Below are positions 8,567-17,846 of a DNA stretch of 64,000 bases, one piece after another (positions within the stretch are counted from its first letter, which is position 1; every line of letters starts with the position of its first letter). Under the pieces are notes generated by a model. The model was not told the DNA's origin and ran no database searches. It saw only the letters and a program-made list of their open reading frames with translations. This stretch comes from SCTD01 sp963781675 (GTDB lineage: Bacteria > Actinomycetota > Actinomycetes > Mycobacteriales > SCTD01), in NCBI GenBank assembly GCA_963781675.1, contig CAWAGF010000005.1, positions 310,001-374,000 of the forward strand. The letters run 5' to 3'. The position numbers were made by a program, and so were the translations under genes.

Positions 8567-10031
8567 GCCGGCTCCCCACCACCGCGGTGCCGGGCCCGCT
8601 GAAGCGCAGCCGGGTCCCGCCGCCGGCCCGCTCGACGCAGGCCGGTCCGTCCACCGACAGCCAGCGCGACCAGCGCACCTTCAGCTCGACCTCGGTGGGG
8701 CGGTCGCTGCGCACCGTCACGGTCGTGCGACCGGTGTCGACCACCTCGGCCGGCGGCTGCGCGATCGCCTCCGCCGGGACGTAGCGCCAGACCGTCCAGG
8801 TGTCGTCCTGCCAGACCGGCACCATGCCGGCGACGCTGCCGATGAGCAGCAGCGCCCGCTCCGCCTGGCCTCCGCTGTCGGCCCGCGCCGACGGGCCGAG
8901 CGCCACGGCGTCGACGCCGTTCTCGCGCAGCCACCGCGCGTACTCCCCCGCGCCGAGCCCGCCCTCGTAGAACAGCGGGTTGCGGTCGGTGTCGACCTGG
9001 CGCGACCACCCGCGCGCCAGCGGGACGACCGGCGCGACGAACGCCGCCTCCCCGTGGTCGCGCAGCGGGACGACCTCCACCCGCTTGACGTGCAGGTCGA
9101 GCAGCGCGCGGTTGAGGGCGACGAAGGACGGCGGGCGCGCGGCGCGCAGGTCGGCGTACGGCGGCTGCACCTGCCACAGCAGCAGCGCTGCGGTGACCGG
9201 CGCGACCAGCCGCCAGTGCTCCGTCGCGGTGGCCACCACGAGCGGGGCCGCGAGCAGCAGGCCGAGCCGCAGGATGTTGCTGCCGAACGGGTCGGACAGC
9301 AGCACGAGCAGGCCCGCTGCTACCGCGTAGAGCAGCCCGCCGAGCCGCAGCACCGGCGAGTGCGTGAGCGCCGCGAGGACCAGTCCGGCGATGACGGCGT
9401 ACGGCGCGCTGCTCGCCTCGTACGGCTGCACGCCGCCGCTCGGGAACAGCACGCCGAGCACCGCCACCGGCACGCTCGCGCACAGCCCGACCGTCCAGCC
9501 GCCGGGCAGCCGCTTGAGCACCAGCACCGCGGCGGCGAGCCCGAGGAAGGCCGCGGCCACCGGGCTGAAGAGGCCGGACAGGACGGCGGCCGCCCCCGCT
9601 GCGGGCCGCCTCGGTAGCAGCACCAGCGCGGCCAGCGCGGCAACCGCGCCGAGCGCGAAGGTGGTGCGGCCGGACACGACGTCGGCGACCGCGAACACCG
9701 CGCCGAGCCCGGCACCGGCGTACGGGTGCGCCGCGTCGCGGAGCAGCCGCCCGAGCAGGACAGCGGTGGCGACCGCGCACAGCCAGCCGGTCAGGCCGAT
9801 CCCGACGACGGCCATGACGTACGGCGCCAGCACGCTGTAGCCGTACGGGTGGACGCCGGCGTACCAGGACAGGTCGACCGGCGTGAGCGGGTGCGCCTCG
9901 GCGAACGACGCGCGGGCGATCTGCGCGGCGATGTCGGTGCCGGTGCGCGGCCGCAGCCACAGGTGCAGCCCGCCGAGGACGAGCGCGACGAGCCCGGCGA
10001 GCGCCTCGGGGGTGCGGCTCGCTGCTGTCAG
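8538..10031 (-). CDS. polytopic membrane protein with soluble C-terminal domain, CTG start
   Basis: 497 aa if translation starts at the CTG at 10031, which overlaps the preceding stop as CTGA. No ATG, GTG or TTG lies in frame for roughly 90 codons upstream, and the next downstream start would remove the first membrane helix. About ten hydrophobic segments fill residues 10-300, with a Trp-Tyr-rich loop after helix 1 (LSWYAGVHPYGYS). The last 180 residues are soluble, probably extracytoplasmic. It resembles uncharacterised actinomycete membrane proteins related to glycosyltransferases, but I see no catalytic motif. Function unknown. Confidence 0.6.
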   Translation of the reverse strand: MTAASRTPEALAGLVALVLGGLHLWLRPRTGTDIAAQIARASFAEAHPLTPVDLSWYAGVHPYGYSVLAPYVMAVVGIGLTGWLCAVATAVLLGRLLRDAAHPYAGAGLGAVFAVADVVSGRTTFALGAVAALAALVLLPRRPAAGAAAVLSGLFSPVAAAFLGLAAAVLVLKRLPGGWTVGLCASVPVAVLGVLFPSGGVQPYEASSAPYAVIAGLVLAALTHSPVLRLGGLLYAVAAGLLVLLSDPFGSNILRLGLLLAAPLVVATATEHWRLVAPVTAALLLWQVQPPYADLRAARPPSFVALNRALLDLHVKRVEVVPLRDHGEAAFVAPVVPLARGWSRQVDTDRNPLFYEGGLGAGEYARWLRENGVDAVALGPSARADSGGQAERALLLIGSVAGMVPVWQDDTWTVWRYVPAEAIAQPPAEVVDTGRTTVTVRSDRPTEVELKVRWSRWLSVDGPACVERAGGGTRLRFSGPGTAVVGSRLSLRPQGHC

Positions 10032-11116
10032 GCGCCGGACGACGGCGGGATCCGCTTGCTCGGGGGCTTCTTCGCCGGCGCCTTCTTCTTCGCCGGCGCC
10101 CTCTTCTCCGCCGGCGCCCTCTTCGCGGGAGCCGCGGCCGGCGGGGCACGCAGCGGCGGGTCCTGCAGCACGGCGGGCGGCGGCTCGAGCGGCTCGTGCT
10201 CGCCGGCCGGCTTCTCCGGCGGGGCAGCGGCGACCGGCGGCGCCGGGACGTCCTCGTCGGCCAGGAAGTCGAGCAGCAGGTCGGCCACCTCCTGCGGCGC
10301 CTCCTCGACGACGAAGTGCCCAGCGCCCGGGATCGTCACCATCACGCAGGAGGCGCCCAGGTCGCGCTGGACGCTCTCGCCCGTCGACACCGGCAGGACG
10401 GGGTCGGCCGCGCCCCAGAGCACGAGCGCCCGCTCCGCCGTGACGCGCGGGACGGGCACGGGGGCGGCGCCGCGCCGGAGCAGCCGGGCGATCCGCGGCC
10501 GGGTGGCGGCCCGGTAGTAGCCGAGCATCGCCTGGACGACGGTCGGCCTGGTGTAGGCGGCGCGGTACTCCGCGAGCGCCTCGGCGGACAGCGGGGTGTC
10601 GGCCTTCCAGGCCAGCGCGAACGCCGCGTCGACGACCCGCCGGCCGCCGAGGCGGAACAGCAGCTCGGGCGCGACGGGCAGCGCGAAGAACGGGATGTGC
10701 AGCGCGCGCGCCGGCACCGAGCGGTACGGCGCGTTCGCCACGACGAGCCGCCGCACCAGGTCGGGCCGCGCCCCGGCCAGGCCCAGCGCCAGGGAGCCGC
10801 CCCAGTCGTGGCCGACGACGTCGACCCGGCCGCCGGGCACCTCGGCCTCGACGAGCGCCGCGAGCTGGGCGACGAGCGACGGCACGTCGTACGGCCCGGT
10901 GTAGGTGGAGCCGCCGAGGCCGGGCAGGTCGGGCGCGAGGACCCGGCGGCCGGTGGCCAGCCTCGGTGCGAGCGCGCTCCAGCAGGAAGCCGTCTCGGGC
11001 ACGCCGTGCAGCAGCAGGACGGGCGTGCCGTCGCCGGTCGCCTCCTGCTCGCGCAGCAGGAAGCTGGTGGACCCCGCTGTCACCGTCCTGGTCACCGTGC
11101 GGACCTGCTCGCTCAC
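10028..11116 (-). CDS. alpha/beta hydrolase (epoxide hydrolase-like) with Lys/Ala/Pro-rich tail
   Basis: 362 aa, GTG start overlapping the glnE stop (GTGA). The oxyanion motif HGVPE and the nucleophile elbow VGHDWGG place an Asp (residue 104) at the nucleophile position, as in epoxide hydrolases and haloalkane dehalogenases. WGAADPVLP carries the likely acid and GAGHFVVEE the catalytic His. The fold ends near residue 280; the last 80 residues are a Pro-rich linker followed by repeated PAKK/PAEK blocks like the tails of histone-H1-like or HU-type actinomycete proteins. The tail is unusual for a small-molecule hydrolase. Confidence 0.8.
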   Translation of the reverse strand: MSEQVRTVTRTVTAGSTSFLLREQEATGDGTPVLLLHGVPETASCWSALAPRLATGRRVLAPDLPGLGGSTYTGPYDVPSLVAQLAALVEAEVPGGRVDVVGHDWGGSLALGLAGARPDLVRRLVVANAPYRSVPARALHIPFFALPVAPELLFRLGGRRVVDAAFALAWKADTPLSAEALAEYRAAYTRPTVVQAMLGYYRAATRPRIARLLRRGAAPVPVPRVTAERALVLWGAADPVLPVSTGESVQRDLGASCVMVTIPGAGHFVVEEAPQEVADLLLDFLADEDVPAPPVAAAPPEKPAGEHEPLEPPPAVLQDPPLRAPPAAAPAKRAPAEKRAPAKKKAPAKKPPSKRIPPSSGA

Positions 11117-14100
11117 GCGTAGAACACCCTCTCGACGACGGCCCTGGCACGGCGGGTCGTCCGCCGGTAGTCGTCCAGGAAGTCCCCCTGCGTGTCGGCA
11201 GGGTAGCCGAGCACCCGGGCCACGCCGGCCAGGTCGCGACCGCTCGACGGCAGCCCCTCGGCGGGCTTGCCGCGCACCAGGACGAGCGCGTTGCGGACGT
11301 GCGCGACCAGCGACCAGGCGGCTTCCAGCACCTCCCCGTCCGCGGGGTCGAGCAGCTCCGCCGCCACCGCCGCGCGCAGCGCCGGCAGCGTGCTGGTCGT
11401 GCGCAGCGCGGGCACCGCGTGGGCGTGCTGCAGCTGGAGCAGCTGCACCACCCACTCGACGTCGGCCAGCCCGCCGGGGCCCATCTTCAGCGCGAGCTTC
11501 GGGTCGACGCCGCGCGGCAGCCGCTCGGTCTCCATGCGCGCCTTGATGCGCCGGATCTCGCGCACCTGCTCGACGGACAGCCCGCCGTCGGGGTAGCGCA
11601 GCGGGGCGACCGTCGCGAGGAGCTCGTCGGCCAGGCCCAGGTCGCCCGCGACCGGAGCGGCCCGCAGCAGCGCCTGGCTCTCCCAGACGTGCGACCACCG
11701 GCCGTAGTAGGCGGCGTACGACGCGAGGCTGCGCGACAGCGGTCCCTGCCGGCCCTCGGGGCGCAGGTCCGCGTCGACGGTGAGCGGCGGGTCAGGGGCA
11801 GGCAGCGCGAGCAGCCGCCGCATCTCGTGCGCCACGTCGTGCGCGACCGCCTCGGCGTCGACCGCGCCGGGGTGCGGGTCGTGCACGAAGAGCACGTCCG
11901 CGTCGCTGCCGTAGCCCTGCTCGCGCCCGCCGAGGCGGCCCATCGCGACGACGGCGAAGCGCAGCGGCAGCGGGCCGCGCCGCTCGGCCTCGACCTTGCG
12001 CACGGCGGTCGCGAGCGCGGCGGCCAGGACGGCGGCAGCGACGTCGGACAGCGCGCTGCCGACCTGCTCCTGGTCGACCAGCCCGAGCAGGTCCGCGCAG
12101 GCGACGCGCAGCAGCTCCTCGCGGCGCAGCCCGCGGGCGGCGGCGACCGCCCCCTCCCAGTCCTCGCGCCGGCGCACCGTGGCGACGAAGGCCCCCTCGA
12201 GCGCCGCCCGCGGACGGGGCTGCAGCTCGGCGTCGTCGGCCAGCAGCCGGACCGCCTCCGGCGCACGCCCGAGCAGGTCGCTCACGAGCCGCGAGCTGGC
12301 CAGCAGGTGGGCCAGCCGCTCGGCGGCGCTGCCCTCGTCGCGCAGCAGCCGCAGGTACCAGGGCGTCGAGCCGAGCGCGTCGGACACCTGGCGGAAGGCG
12401 TGCAGCCCGGCGTCCGGGTCCGCCGCGTCGGCGAACCAGCCGAGCATCGCCGGCAGCAGCGTCTGCTGGATCGCGGCGCGGCGCGAGACGCCACCGGTCA
12501 GCGCCTCCAGGTCGCGCAGCGCGACCGCCGGCTGGGCGAACCCCAGCGCCTCGAGCCGCGCCTTCGCCGCCGCAGGGGTGAGCGTCGCCTGCTCCGCCGG
12601 GAGCCGGGCGACCGCGGACAGCAGCGGCCGGTAGAAGAGCTTCTCGTGCAGCCGCCGCACCTCGCGGCCGTAGCCCGCGCGCTCGCGGTTGAAGGTGCTC
12701 AGCGCGTCCTTGCGGTAGCCGACGGCGCGCGCCACCCGGCGCAGCCCCTCCTCGTCGTCGGCGGCCGGGAGCAGGTGCGTGCGGCGCAGCCGGTGCAGCT
12801 GGAGCCGGTGCTCGACGGTGCGCAGCCACCGGTAGGCCTCGGCCAGGTGACGGGCGTCCTCCCGGCCGACGTAGCCGCCCGCCGCGAGCTGCTCCAGCGC
12901 CGCCAGGGTGGTGGGGCTGCGGATGCCGTCGTCGGTCCGGCCGTGCACGAGCTGCAGGAGCTGGACCGCGAACTCCACGTCGCGCAGGCCGCCCGGACCG
13001 AGCTTCACCTCGCGCTCGGCCTTGTCGCCCTTGAGCGTCGACACGACCCGCCGCCGCATCGCCTGCACGTCCTCGACGAACCCCTTGCGCTCGCCGACGC
13101 TCCACACCATCGGCGCCGTCATGTCGGTGTAGGCGGTGCCGAGGTCGAGGTCGCCCGCCATCGGCCGGGCCTTGAGCAGCGCCTGGAACTCCCAGGTCTG
13201 CGCCCACCGCTTGTAGTAGGCGGTGTGGCTGGCGAGCGTCCGCACCAGCGGCCCCGCGCCGCCCTCCGGCCGCAGCCCGGCGTCGACCGGCCAGGCCACC
13301 TCCGCGCAGACCCGCATCAGCTCGCTGGCCAGGCGCGTCCCGGTGCGCAGGGCCGGCTCGTCCGCACCGCCGGGCAGCGGCTCGGCGACGAACACCACGT
13401 CGACGTCGCTGACGTAGTTCAGCTCGCGGCCGCCGGCCTTGCCCATGCCGACGACGGCCAGCCGGCACGGCGCGGCGTCCGCGGGCAGCGTCGCCAGCGC
13501 GACGGACAGCGCCGCGCTGAGCGTTGCCGCGGCCAGGTCGGCCAGCTCGCCGGCGACGTCCTCGACCGACACCGCGCCCACGACGTCGCGCGCCGCGAGC
13601 GCGAGCAGGCAGCGGCGGTAGGTCACGCGCAGCTGCTCGACGGCGGCCGGCCCGGTCAGCGTCGCGCGGGCCCCACCGCTCCCCCACGGCAGCGCCTCAT
13701 CGGTCGGTGCGCCGACCGACGCGAGCATCCTGGCCTGGAGCCCGTAGAGGCTGGGACGCACCTGCACCAGCTCGTCGCCGAGGTCGCGCCAGTCGCCCGG
13801 GTGCGCCACCAGGTGGTCCCCCAGCGCGATGCTCGTGCCGAGGACGCCGAGCAGCCGCGCGCGGAAGTCGCTGTGCTGCAGCGCTTCTCGCAGGTCGGGC
13901 CCCGCGACGGCCGCCAGCCGCGCCAGGGCGGACACCGCGAGGTCGGGCTCCGCCGTGTCGGCCGCCGCGGTGACCAGCTCGGCCGCACCGTCGTCGACCG
14001 GCCGGCCGTCGCGCCACAGGCCGAGCTCCTCGAGCGCCGCGCCGGTGCCGCTCGTGTCGGTGAAGCCGAGCCGCAGCAGCAGGCTGGCACCGGTGCCGCG

Positions 14101-14118
14101 CTGGCCGAGGACGCTCAC
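11113..14118 (-). CDS. glnE: bifunctional glutamine synthetase adenylyltransferase/deadenylase
   Basis: 1001 aa, GTG start. It adenylylates and deadenylylates glutamine synthetase to match nitrogen status. Two nucleotidyltransferase domains are visible, each with the G-G/S-D-x-D core: GMGKAGGREL...SDVDVVF in the N-terminal half and AMGRLGGREQ...SDADVLF in the C-terminal half. GPGGLRDVEF and GPGGLADVEW mark the segments after each domain. Length is typical of actinobacterial GlnE. The target enzyme gene glnA2 lies 1.2 kb upstream, separated by an amidotransferase and a GNAT gene on the same strand. Confidence 0.95.
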   Translation of the reverse strand: MSVLGQRGTGASLLLRLGFTDTSGTGAALEELGLWRDGRPVDDGAAELVTAAADTAEPDLAVSALARLAAVAGPDLREALQHSDFRARLLGVLGTSIALGDHLVAHPGDWRDLGDELVQVRPSLYGLQARMLASVGAPTDEALPWGSGGARATLTGPAAVEQLRVTYRRCLLALAARDVVGAVSVEDVAGELADLAAATLSAALSVALATLPADAAPCRLAVVGMGKAGGRELNYVSDVDVVFVAEPLPGGADEPALRTGTRLASELMRVCAEVAWPVDAGLRPEGGAGPLVRTLASHTAYYKRWAQTWEFQALLKARPMAGDLDLGTAYTDMTAPMVWSVGERKGFVEDVQAMRRRVVSTLKGDKAEREVKLGPGGLRDVEFAVQLLQLVHGRTDDGIRSPTTLAALEQLAAGGYVGREDARHLAEAYRWLRTVEHRLQLHRLRRTHLLPAADDEEGLRRVARAVGYRKDALSTFNRERAGYGREVRRLHEKLFYRPLLSAVARLPAEQATLTPAAAKARLEALGFAQPAVALRDLEALTGGVSRRAAIQQTLLPAMLGWFADAADPDAGLHAFRQVSDALGSTPWYLRLLRDEGSAAERLAHLLASSRLVSDLLGRAPEAVRLLADDAELQPRPRAALEGAFVATVRRREDWEGAVAAARGLRREELLRVACADLLGLVDQEQVGSALSDVAAAVLAAALATAVRKVEAERRGPLPLRFAVVAMGRLGGREQGYGSDADVLFVHDPHPGAVDAEAVAHDVAHEMRRLLALPAPDPPLTVDADLRPEGRQGPLSRSLASYAAYYGRWSHVWESQALLRAAPVAGDLGLADELLATVAPLRYPDGGLSVEQVREIRRIKARMETERLPRGVDPKLALKMGPGGLADVEWVVQLLQLQHAHAVPALRTTSTLPALRAAVAAELLDPADGEVLEAAWSLVAHVRNALVLVRGKPAEGLPSSGRDLAGVARVLGYPADTQGDFLDDYRRTTRRARAVVERVFYA

Positions 14119-14122
14119 GGTC

Positions 14123-14575
14123 TCAGAGGTCGAGGCCGTAGCAGCGCGTGCGCGGGTCGTGCGCGTAGTGCCCGAACGCCGGGATGCGCGTCCACCCCTC
14201 GCTCTCGTAGAGACCGACCGCCTCCGGCTGCTCGGTCCCCGTCTCGAGCATCAGCCGGCGGATCCCCACCTCGCGCGCGTGCGCCACGAGCGCCGCCAGC
14301 AGGGTGCGGGCCACGCCCTTGCCGCGGACCGTCGGGTCGACGTACATCCGCTTCACCTCGCCGGCGTCCTCGCCGGACGGGCGCACGCCGCCGCAGCCGA
14401 CCGGCCCCCCGTCGAGGTCGGCCACGAGCAGCACGCCCGGGTGCTCGAAGTCCGACGCCGTCGCCGGGCTCAGGCCGCCGTCGCCGTAGCGCAGGTCGAG
14501 CTCGTGACCCATCGCCTCGATGAGGCGCACCGCGTCCGGGTGGTCGTACGGGACCGCCCGCAGCGCGACGCTCAC
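14123..14575 (-). CDS. GNAT family N-acetyltransferase
   Basis: 150 aa, GTG start overlapping the preceding stop (GTGA). The acetyl-CoA-binding segment VDPTVRGKGVARTLLAAL fits GNAT motif A (Q/R-x-x-G-x-G/A). The preceding strand (VGCGGVRP...GEVKRMYV) and the final ETGTEQPEAVGLYESEGW segment complete the fold. It sits between the amidotransferase and glnE genes, which suggests an amino-acid or amine substrate, but none can be named. Confidence 0.85.
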   Translation of the reverse strand: MSVALRAVPYDHPDAVRLIEAMGHELDLRYGDGGLSPATASDFEHPGVLLVADLDGGPVGCGGVRPSGEDAGEVKRMYVDPTVRGKGVARTLLAALVAHAREVGIRRLMLETGTEQPEAVGLYESEGWTRIPAFGHYAHDPRTRCYGLDL

Positions 14576-15318
14576 TGCCCGTCGACGAGCGGCAGGACGA
14601 CGCGCCCGCGGCCGCCCGCTATCGCCGCGAACCGCTCCACGACCGGTCGCCAGCAGGCCTCGACCTCGTCCAGCTCCTCGACCGCGCGCTCGGCCAGCGC
14701 GACCGGGTCGAGCCCCGCCTCCTCGACGGCCGCGCCGTACTCCGCACCCCAGTAGCGGACCATCTCGGGCGGCGTCTCGATGTGGAACTGCAGGCCCCAC
14801 GCGCGGTCCCCCAGCCGGAAGGCCTGGTTCGCGTAGCGCGGGCTGCTCGCCAGGTGCACCGCGCCGGGCGGCAGGTCGACGATGGCGTCCTCGTGCCACT
14901 GCACGACCGTCGGCGTGAACGGCACGTCGGCGAACAGCTCGTCGTCCCAGGCGGCGTCGCGCTTGGCCACCAGCCGGGCGCCCGCCTCGATGCCCTCGTC
15001 GCCCTTGGCCACGCGGCCGCCGGTGGCCTCCGCCAGCAGCTGCGCGCCGAGGCACACGCCGAGCGTCGGCACGTGCTCCCCGACCGCCCTGCGCAGCAGC
15101 TCCTTCGTCGCGCGCAGCCACGGCGCGCTGTCGTCGTCGTAGGCCTGCTGCGGGCCGCCCATCACGAGCACCGCGTCGTACTGCGTCGGGTCCTGCGGCA
15201 CCTCGTCGCCGTCCCAGGGCTCGACCACGTCGAGCTCGACCCCGCTGGCCTCCAGCCAGGTGCCGACGTTGCCGACGCCCTCGGTCGGCGAGTGCGTGAC
15301 CACCAGTGCGCGCGTCAT
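14572..15318 (-). CDS. class I glutamine amidotransferase
   Basis: 248 aa. The triad is clear: nucleophile Cys89 in GVCLGAQ, and His179/Glu181 in LQFHIE. It resembles the free-standing GMP-synthase-like amidotransferases that often neighbour glutamine synthetase genes, for example PuuD-like or gamma-glutamyl hydrolases. The start follows glnA2 by 7 bases, and the end overlaps the GNAT gene. Likely role: release of ammonia from glutamine or a gamma-glutamyl compound. Confidence 0.85.
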   Translation of the reverse strand: MTRALVVTHSPTEGVGNVGTWLEASGVELDVVEPWDGDEVPQDPTQYDAVLVMGGPQQAYDDDSAPWLRATKELLRRAVGEHVPTLGVCLGAQLLAEATGGRVAKGDEGIEAGARLVAKRDAAWDDELFADVPFTPTVVQWHEDAIVDLPPGAVHLASSPRYANQAFRLGDRAWGLQFHIETPPEMVRYWGAEYGAAVEEAGLDPVALAERAVEELDEVEACWRPVVERFAAIAGGRGRVVLPLVDGQ

Positions 15319-15325
15319 CCGTGCA

Positions 15326-16669
15326 TCAGAGCACCGGCAGGTAGCGGCCGAGCTCGAAGGGGGTGACCTCCGCGCGGTAGGCGTCCCACTCGGCCCGCTT
15401 GTTGCGCAGGAAGAAGTCGAAGACGTGCTCCCCCAGGGTCTCGGCGACCAGCTCGCTGCGCTCCATCACCGAGATCGCCTCGGCGAGACTGCCTGGCAGC
15501 GGGGCGATCCCGAGCGCACGTCGCTCCTGGTCGGTCAGCGCCCACACGTCGTCCTCGGCGCCGGGCGGCAGCTCGTACCCCTCCTCCACGCCCTTGAGGC
15601 CGGCCGCGAGCAGCACCGCGAAGCAGAGGTACGGGTTGGTCGCGCTGTCCGGCGAGCGGACCTCGATGCGCGTCGAGCCGCTCTTCTTCGGCTTGTACAT
15701 CGGCACGCGCACCATCGCGCTGCGGTTGTTGCTGCCCCAGCAGACGTACGGCGGCGCCTCCCCGCCGAACACCAGCCGCTTGTAGGAGTTCACCCACTGG
15801 TTGGTCACGGCGGTGATCTCGGGCGCGTGCTTGAGCAGCCCCGCGATGAAGTGCTTGGCCACCTTCGACAGGTGCAGCGGGTCGCTCGGGTCGTAGAAGG
15901 CGTTCTGGTCGCCCTCGAACAGCGACAGGTGCGTGTGCATCCCGCTGCCCGGCTGGTCGCTGAACGGCTTCGGCATGAAGGTCGCGTAGACGCCCTGCGT
16001 CAGCGCGACCTCCTTGATGACGTGCCGCGTCGTGAGGATGTTGTCCGCCGTCGACAGCGCGTCGGCGTAGCGCAGGTCGATCTCCTGCTGGCCAGGAGCG
16101 ACCTCGTGGTGGCTGAACTCGACCGAGATGCCCATCCGCTCGAGCATCGTGATCGCGTCGCGGCGGAAGTCCTGGCTGACGCCGTGCGGGGTCAGGTCGA
16201 AGTAGCCGGCCGCGTCCACGGGCACCGGGCGCTCCCCCGGACCCGGCTGGCCCTTGAGCAGGAAGAACTCGATCTCGGGGTGCGTGTAGAAGGTGAAGCC
16301 GGCGTCCGCGGCCTTGCCGAGCGCGCGGCGCAGGACGTGCCGCGGGTCGGCCCAGGACGGGGTGCCGTCCGGCATGGTGATGTCGCAGAACATCCGGGCC
16401 GTGCCGGGGCCGTCGTCGTCGTCCCGCCACGGCAGCACCTGGAAGGTCGCCGGGTCGGGCTTGGCGAGCATGTCGCTCTCCTGCACGCGGGTGAAGCCCT
16501 CGATGGCCGAGCCGTCGAAGCCGATCCCCTCGGTGAAGGCGCCCTCGAGCTCGGCCGGCGCGATGGCCACCGACTTCAGCGTTCCGAGCACGTCCGTGAA
16601 CCACAGCCGGACGAAGCGGATGTCGCGCTCCTCCAGCGTGCGGAGGACGAACTCCTGCTGCTTGTCCAC
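15326..16669 (-). CDS. glnA2: glutamine synthetase, type I (GlnA2-like)
   Basis: 447 aa. The N-terminus (MDKQQEFVLRTLEERDIRFV) is nearly the same as mycobacterial GlnA2, whose length is also about 446. The beta-grasp domain comes first, then the catalytic domain with metal-binding EIEFF, H-x-S-L near MHTHLSLF, and NRSAMVRVP. The region where GlnA1 has the adenylylated Tyr is not clearly of that kind here, so control by the adjacent glnE product is plausible but unproven. It heads a minus-strand operon continuing through the amidotransferase, GNAT and glnE. Confidence 0.92.
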   Translation of the reverse strand: MDKQQEFVLRTLEERDIRFVRLWFTDVLGTLKSVAIAPAELEGAFTEGIGFDGSAIEGFTRVQESDMLAKPDPATFQVLPWRDDDDGPGTARMFCDITMPDGTPSWADPRHVLRRALGKAADAGFTFYTHPEIEFFLLKGQPGPGERPVPVDAAGYFDLTPHGVSQDFRRDAITMLERMGISVEFSHHEVAPGQQEIDLRYADALSTADNILTTRHVIKEVALTQGVYATFMPKPFSDQPGSGMHTHLSLFEGDQNAFYDPSDPLHLSKVAKHFIAGLLKHAPEITAVTNQWVNSYKRLVFGGEAPPYVCWGSNNRSAMVRVPMYKPKKSGSTRIEVRSPDSATNPYLCFAVLLAAGLKGVEEGYELPPGAEDDVWALTDQERRALGIAPLPGSLAEAISVMERSELVAETLGEHVFDFFLRNKRAEWDAYRAEVTPFELGRYLPVL

Positions 16670-16732
16670 GACGCTCGCTCTCTGTCCTCGGTGCAGTGGC
16701 CTGCAGTCTCGCCGGAGGCTGTTTCGAGCGTG

Positions 16733-16897
16733 TTACGCCGGGCCGCTCAGCACGACCTGGGCGATCCCGGAGGTGCCCTGCGTCCCCTCGGGCAGCGACA
16801 CCGTGAGCGTCCCGCGCCCGAGCGCCTCGAGCTCCTCGGCCGTGAGGGCGATCGCGACCTGCGTGCCGCCGGGGGTCTCGTCGAACCTGATGTCCAT
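16733..16897 (-). CDS. hypothetical small protein, 54 aa
   Basis: 54 aa from the ATG at 16897, ending in TAA, a rare stop here. The sequence alternates charge and hydrophobicity (FDETPGGTQVAIALTAEELE) and looks like a small beta-alpha-beta unit. It is about 60 bases upstream of glnA2 on the same strand and could be co-transcribed. No family recognised. Confidence 0.5.
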   Translation of the reverse strand: MDIRFDETPGGTQVAIALTAEELEALGRGTLTVSLPEGTQGTSGIAQVVLSGPA

Positions 16898-16980
16898 CTG
16901 CTCTTGCTACCAGGGGAACACCAGCCCCGGAGCCGGGTTGGCACTGGGAGAGCCCTGACCCCGACACCTCCGGAGCACCC

Positions 16981-17846
16981 ATGAGCGACGACCGACCCGT
17001 CCACGCGAGCGGCACCCTCTCCCTCGGCGGCGACCTGCCCGTCCACCGCCTCGGCTACGGCGCGATGCGCATCACCGGCGACGGCATCTGGGGGCCGCCG
17101 AAGGACCACGACGAGGCGCTGCGCGTGCTGCGCCGGCGCCGCCGAGCTCGGCGTCGACTTCATCGACACGGCCGACTCGTACGGCCCGTTCGTCTCCGAG
17201 GACCTGATCCGCGAGGCGCTGCACCCGTACGACGGCGTCGTCATCGCCACCAAGGGCGGCCTGACGCGCAGCGGCCCGAACGTCTGGGAGCAGGTCGGCC
17301 GGCCGGAGTACCTCCGGCAGTGCGTCGAGATGAGCCTGCGCCGCCTGGGGGTCGAGCAGATCGACCTGTGGCAGCTGCACCGCATCGACGGCAAGGTCCC
17401 GGTCGAGGAGTCGCTCGGCGCGATCAAGGAGCTGCAGGACGCCGGCAAGATCAAGCACGTCGGCCTGTCCGAGGTCTCCGTGGCCGAGATCGAGCAGGCC
17501 CGCAAGGTCGTCGAGGTGGTCTCCGTGCAGAACCTCTACAACCTGGCCAACCGCCAGTCCGAGGAGGTCCTCTCCTACTGCGAGAAGGAGGGCATCGGCT
17601 TCATCCCGTGGTTCCCGGTCGCGGCCGGCGACCTGGCCAAGCCGGGCGGCCTGCTCGACGAGATGGCCAAGGAGCACGAGGCGACGCACGCCCAGCTGGC
17701 ACTCGCCTGGCTGCTGCGCCGCTCGCCGGTGATGCTGCCGATCCCGGGCACCAGCTCCGTCGCGCACCTCGAGGAGAACTGCGCCGCAGCGCGGCGTCGA
17801 GCTCACCGACGCGGAGTACGACGCCCTCACGAGCGCTGCCGGCTAG
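16981..17846 (+). pseudogene. aldo/keto reductase with two +1 frameshifts
   Basis: The gene starts at ATG 16981 and reads as an AKR TIM-barrel. One extra base near 17134-17138 shifts the frame; sequence then continues with DFIDTADSYGP, ATKGG and LWQLHRID (catalytic Asp, Tyr, Lys and His all intact). A second extra base near 17788-17795 shifts it again, just before the final GVELTDAEYDALTSAAG. With both bases removed it would be 287 aa, normal for the family. Both indels lie in G/C-only runs, so assembly error is as likely as real decay. It ends convergently, overlapping nadE by 4 bases. Confidence 0.8.

Noticed and set aside
10140..11150. Upstream extension of the membrane protein (8538-10031) to a far in-frame ATG
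   Set aside because: The extra sequence is an out-of-frame reading of the hydrolase gene, with repetitive Glu/Gly/Ala translation of its Lys-rich tail.
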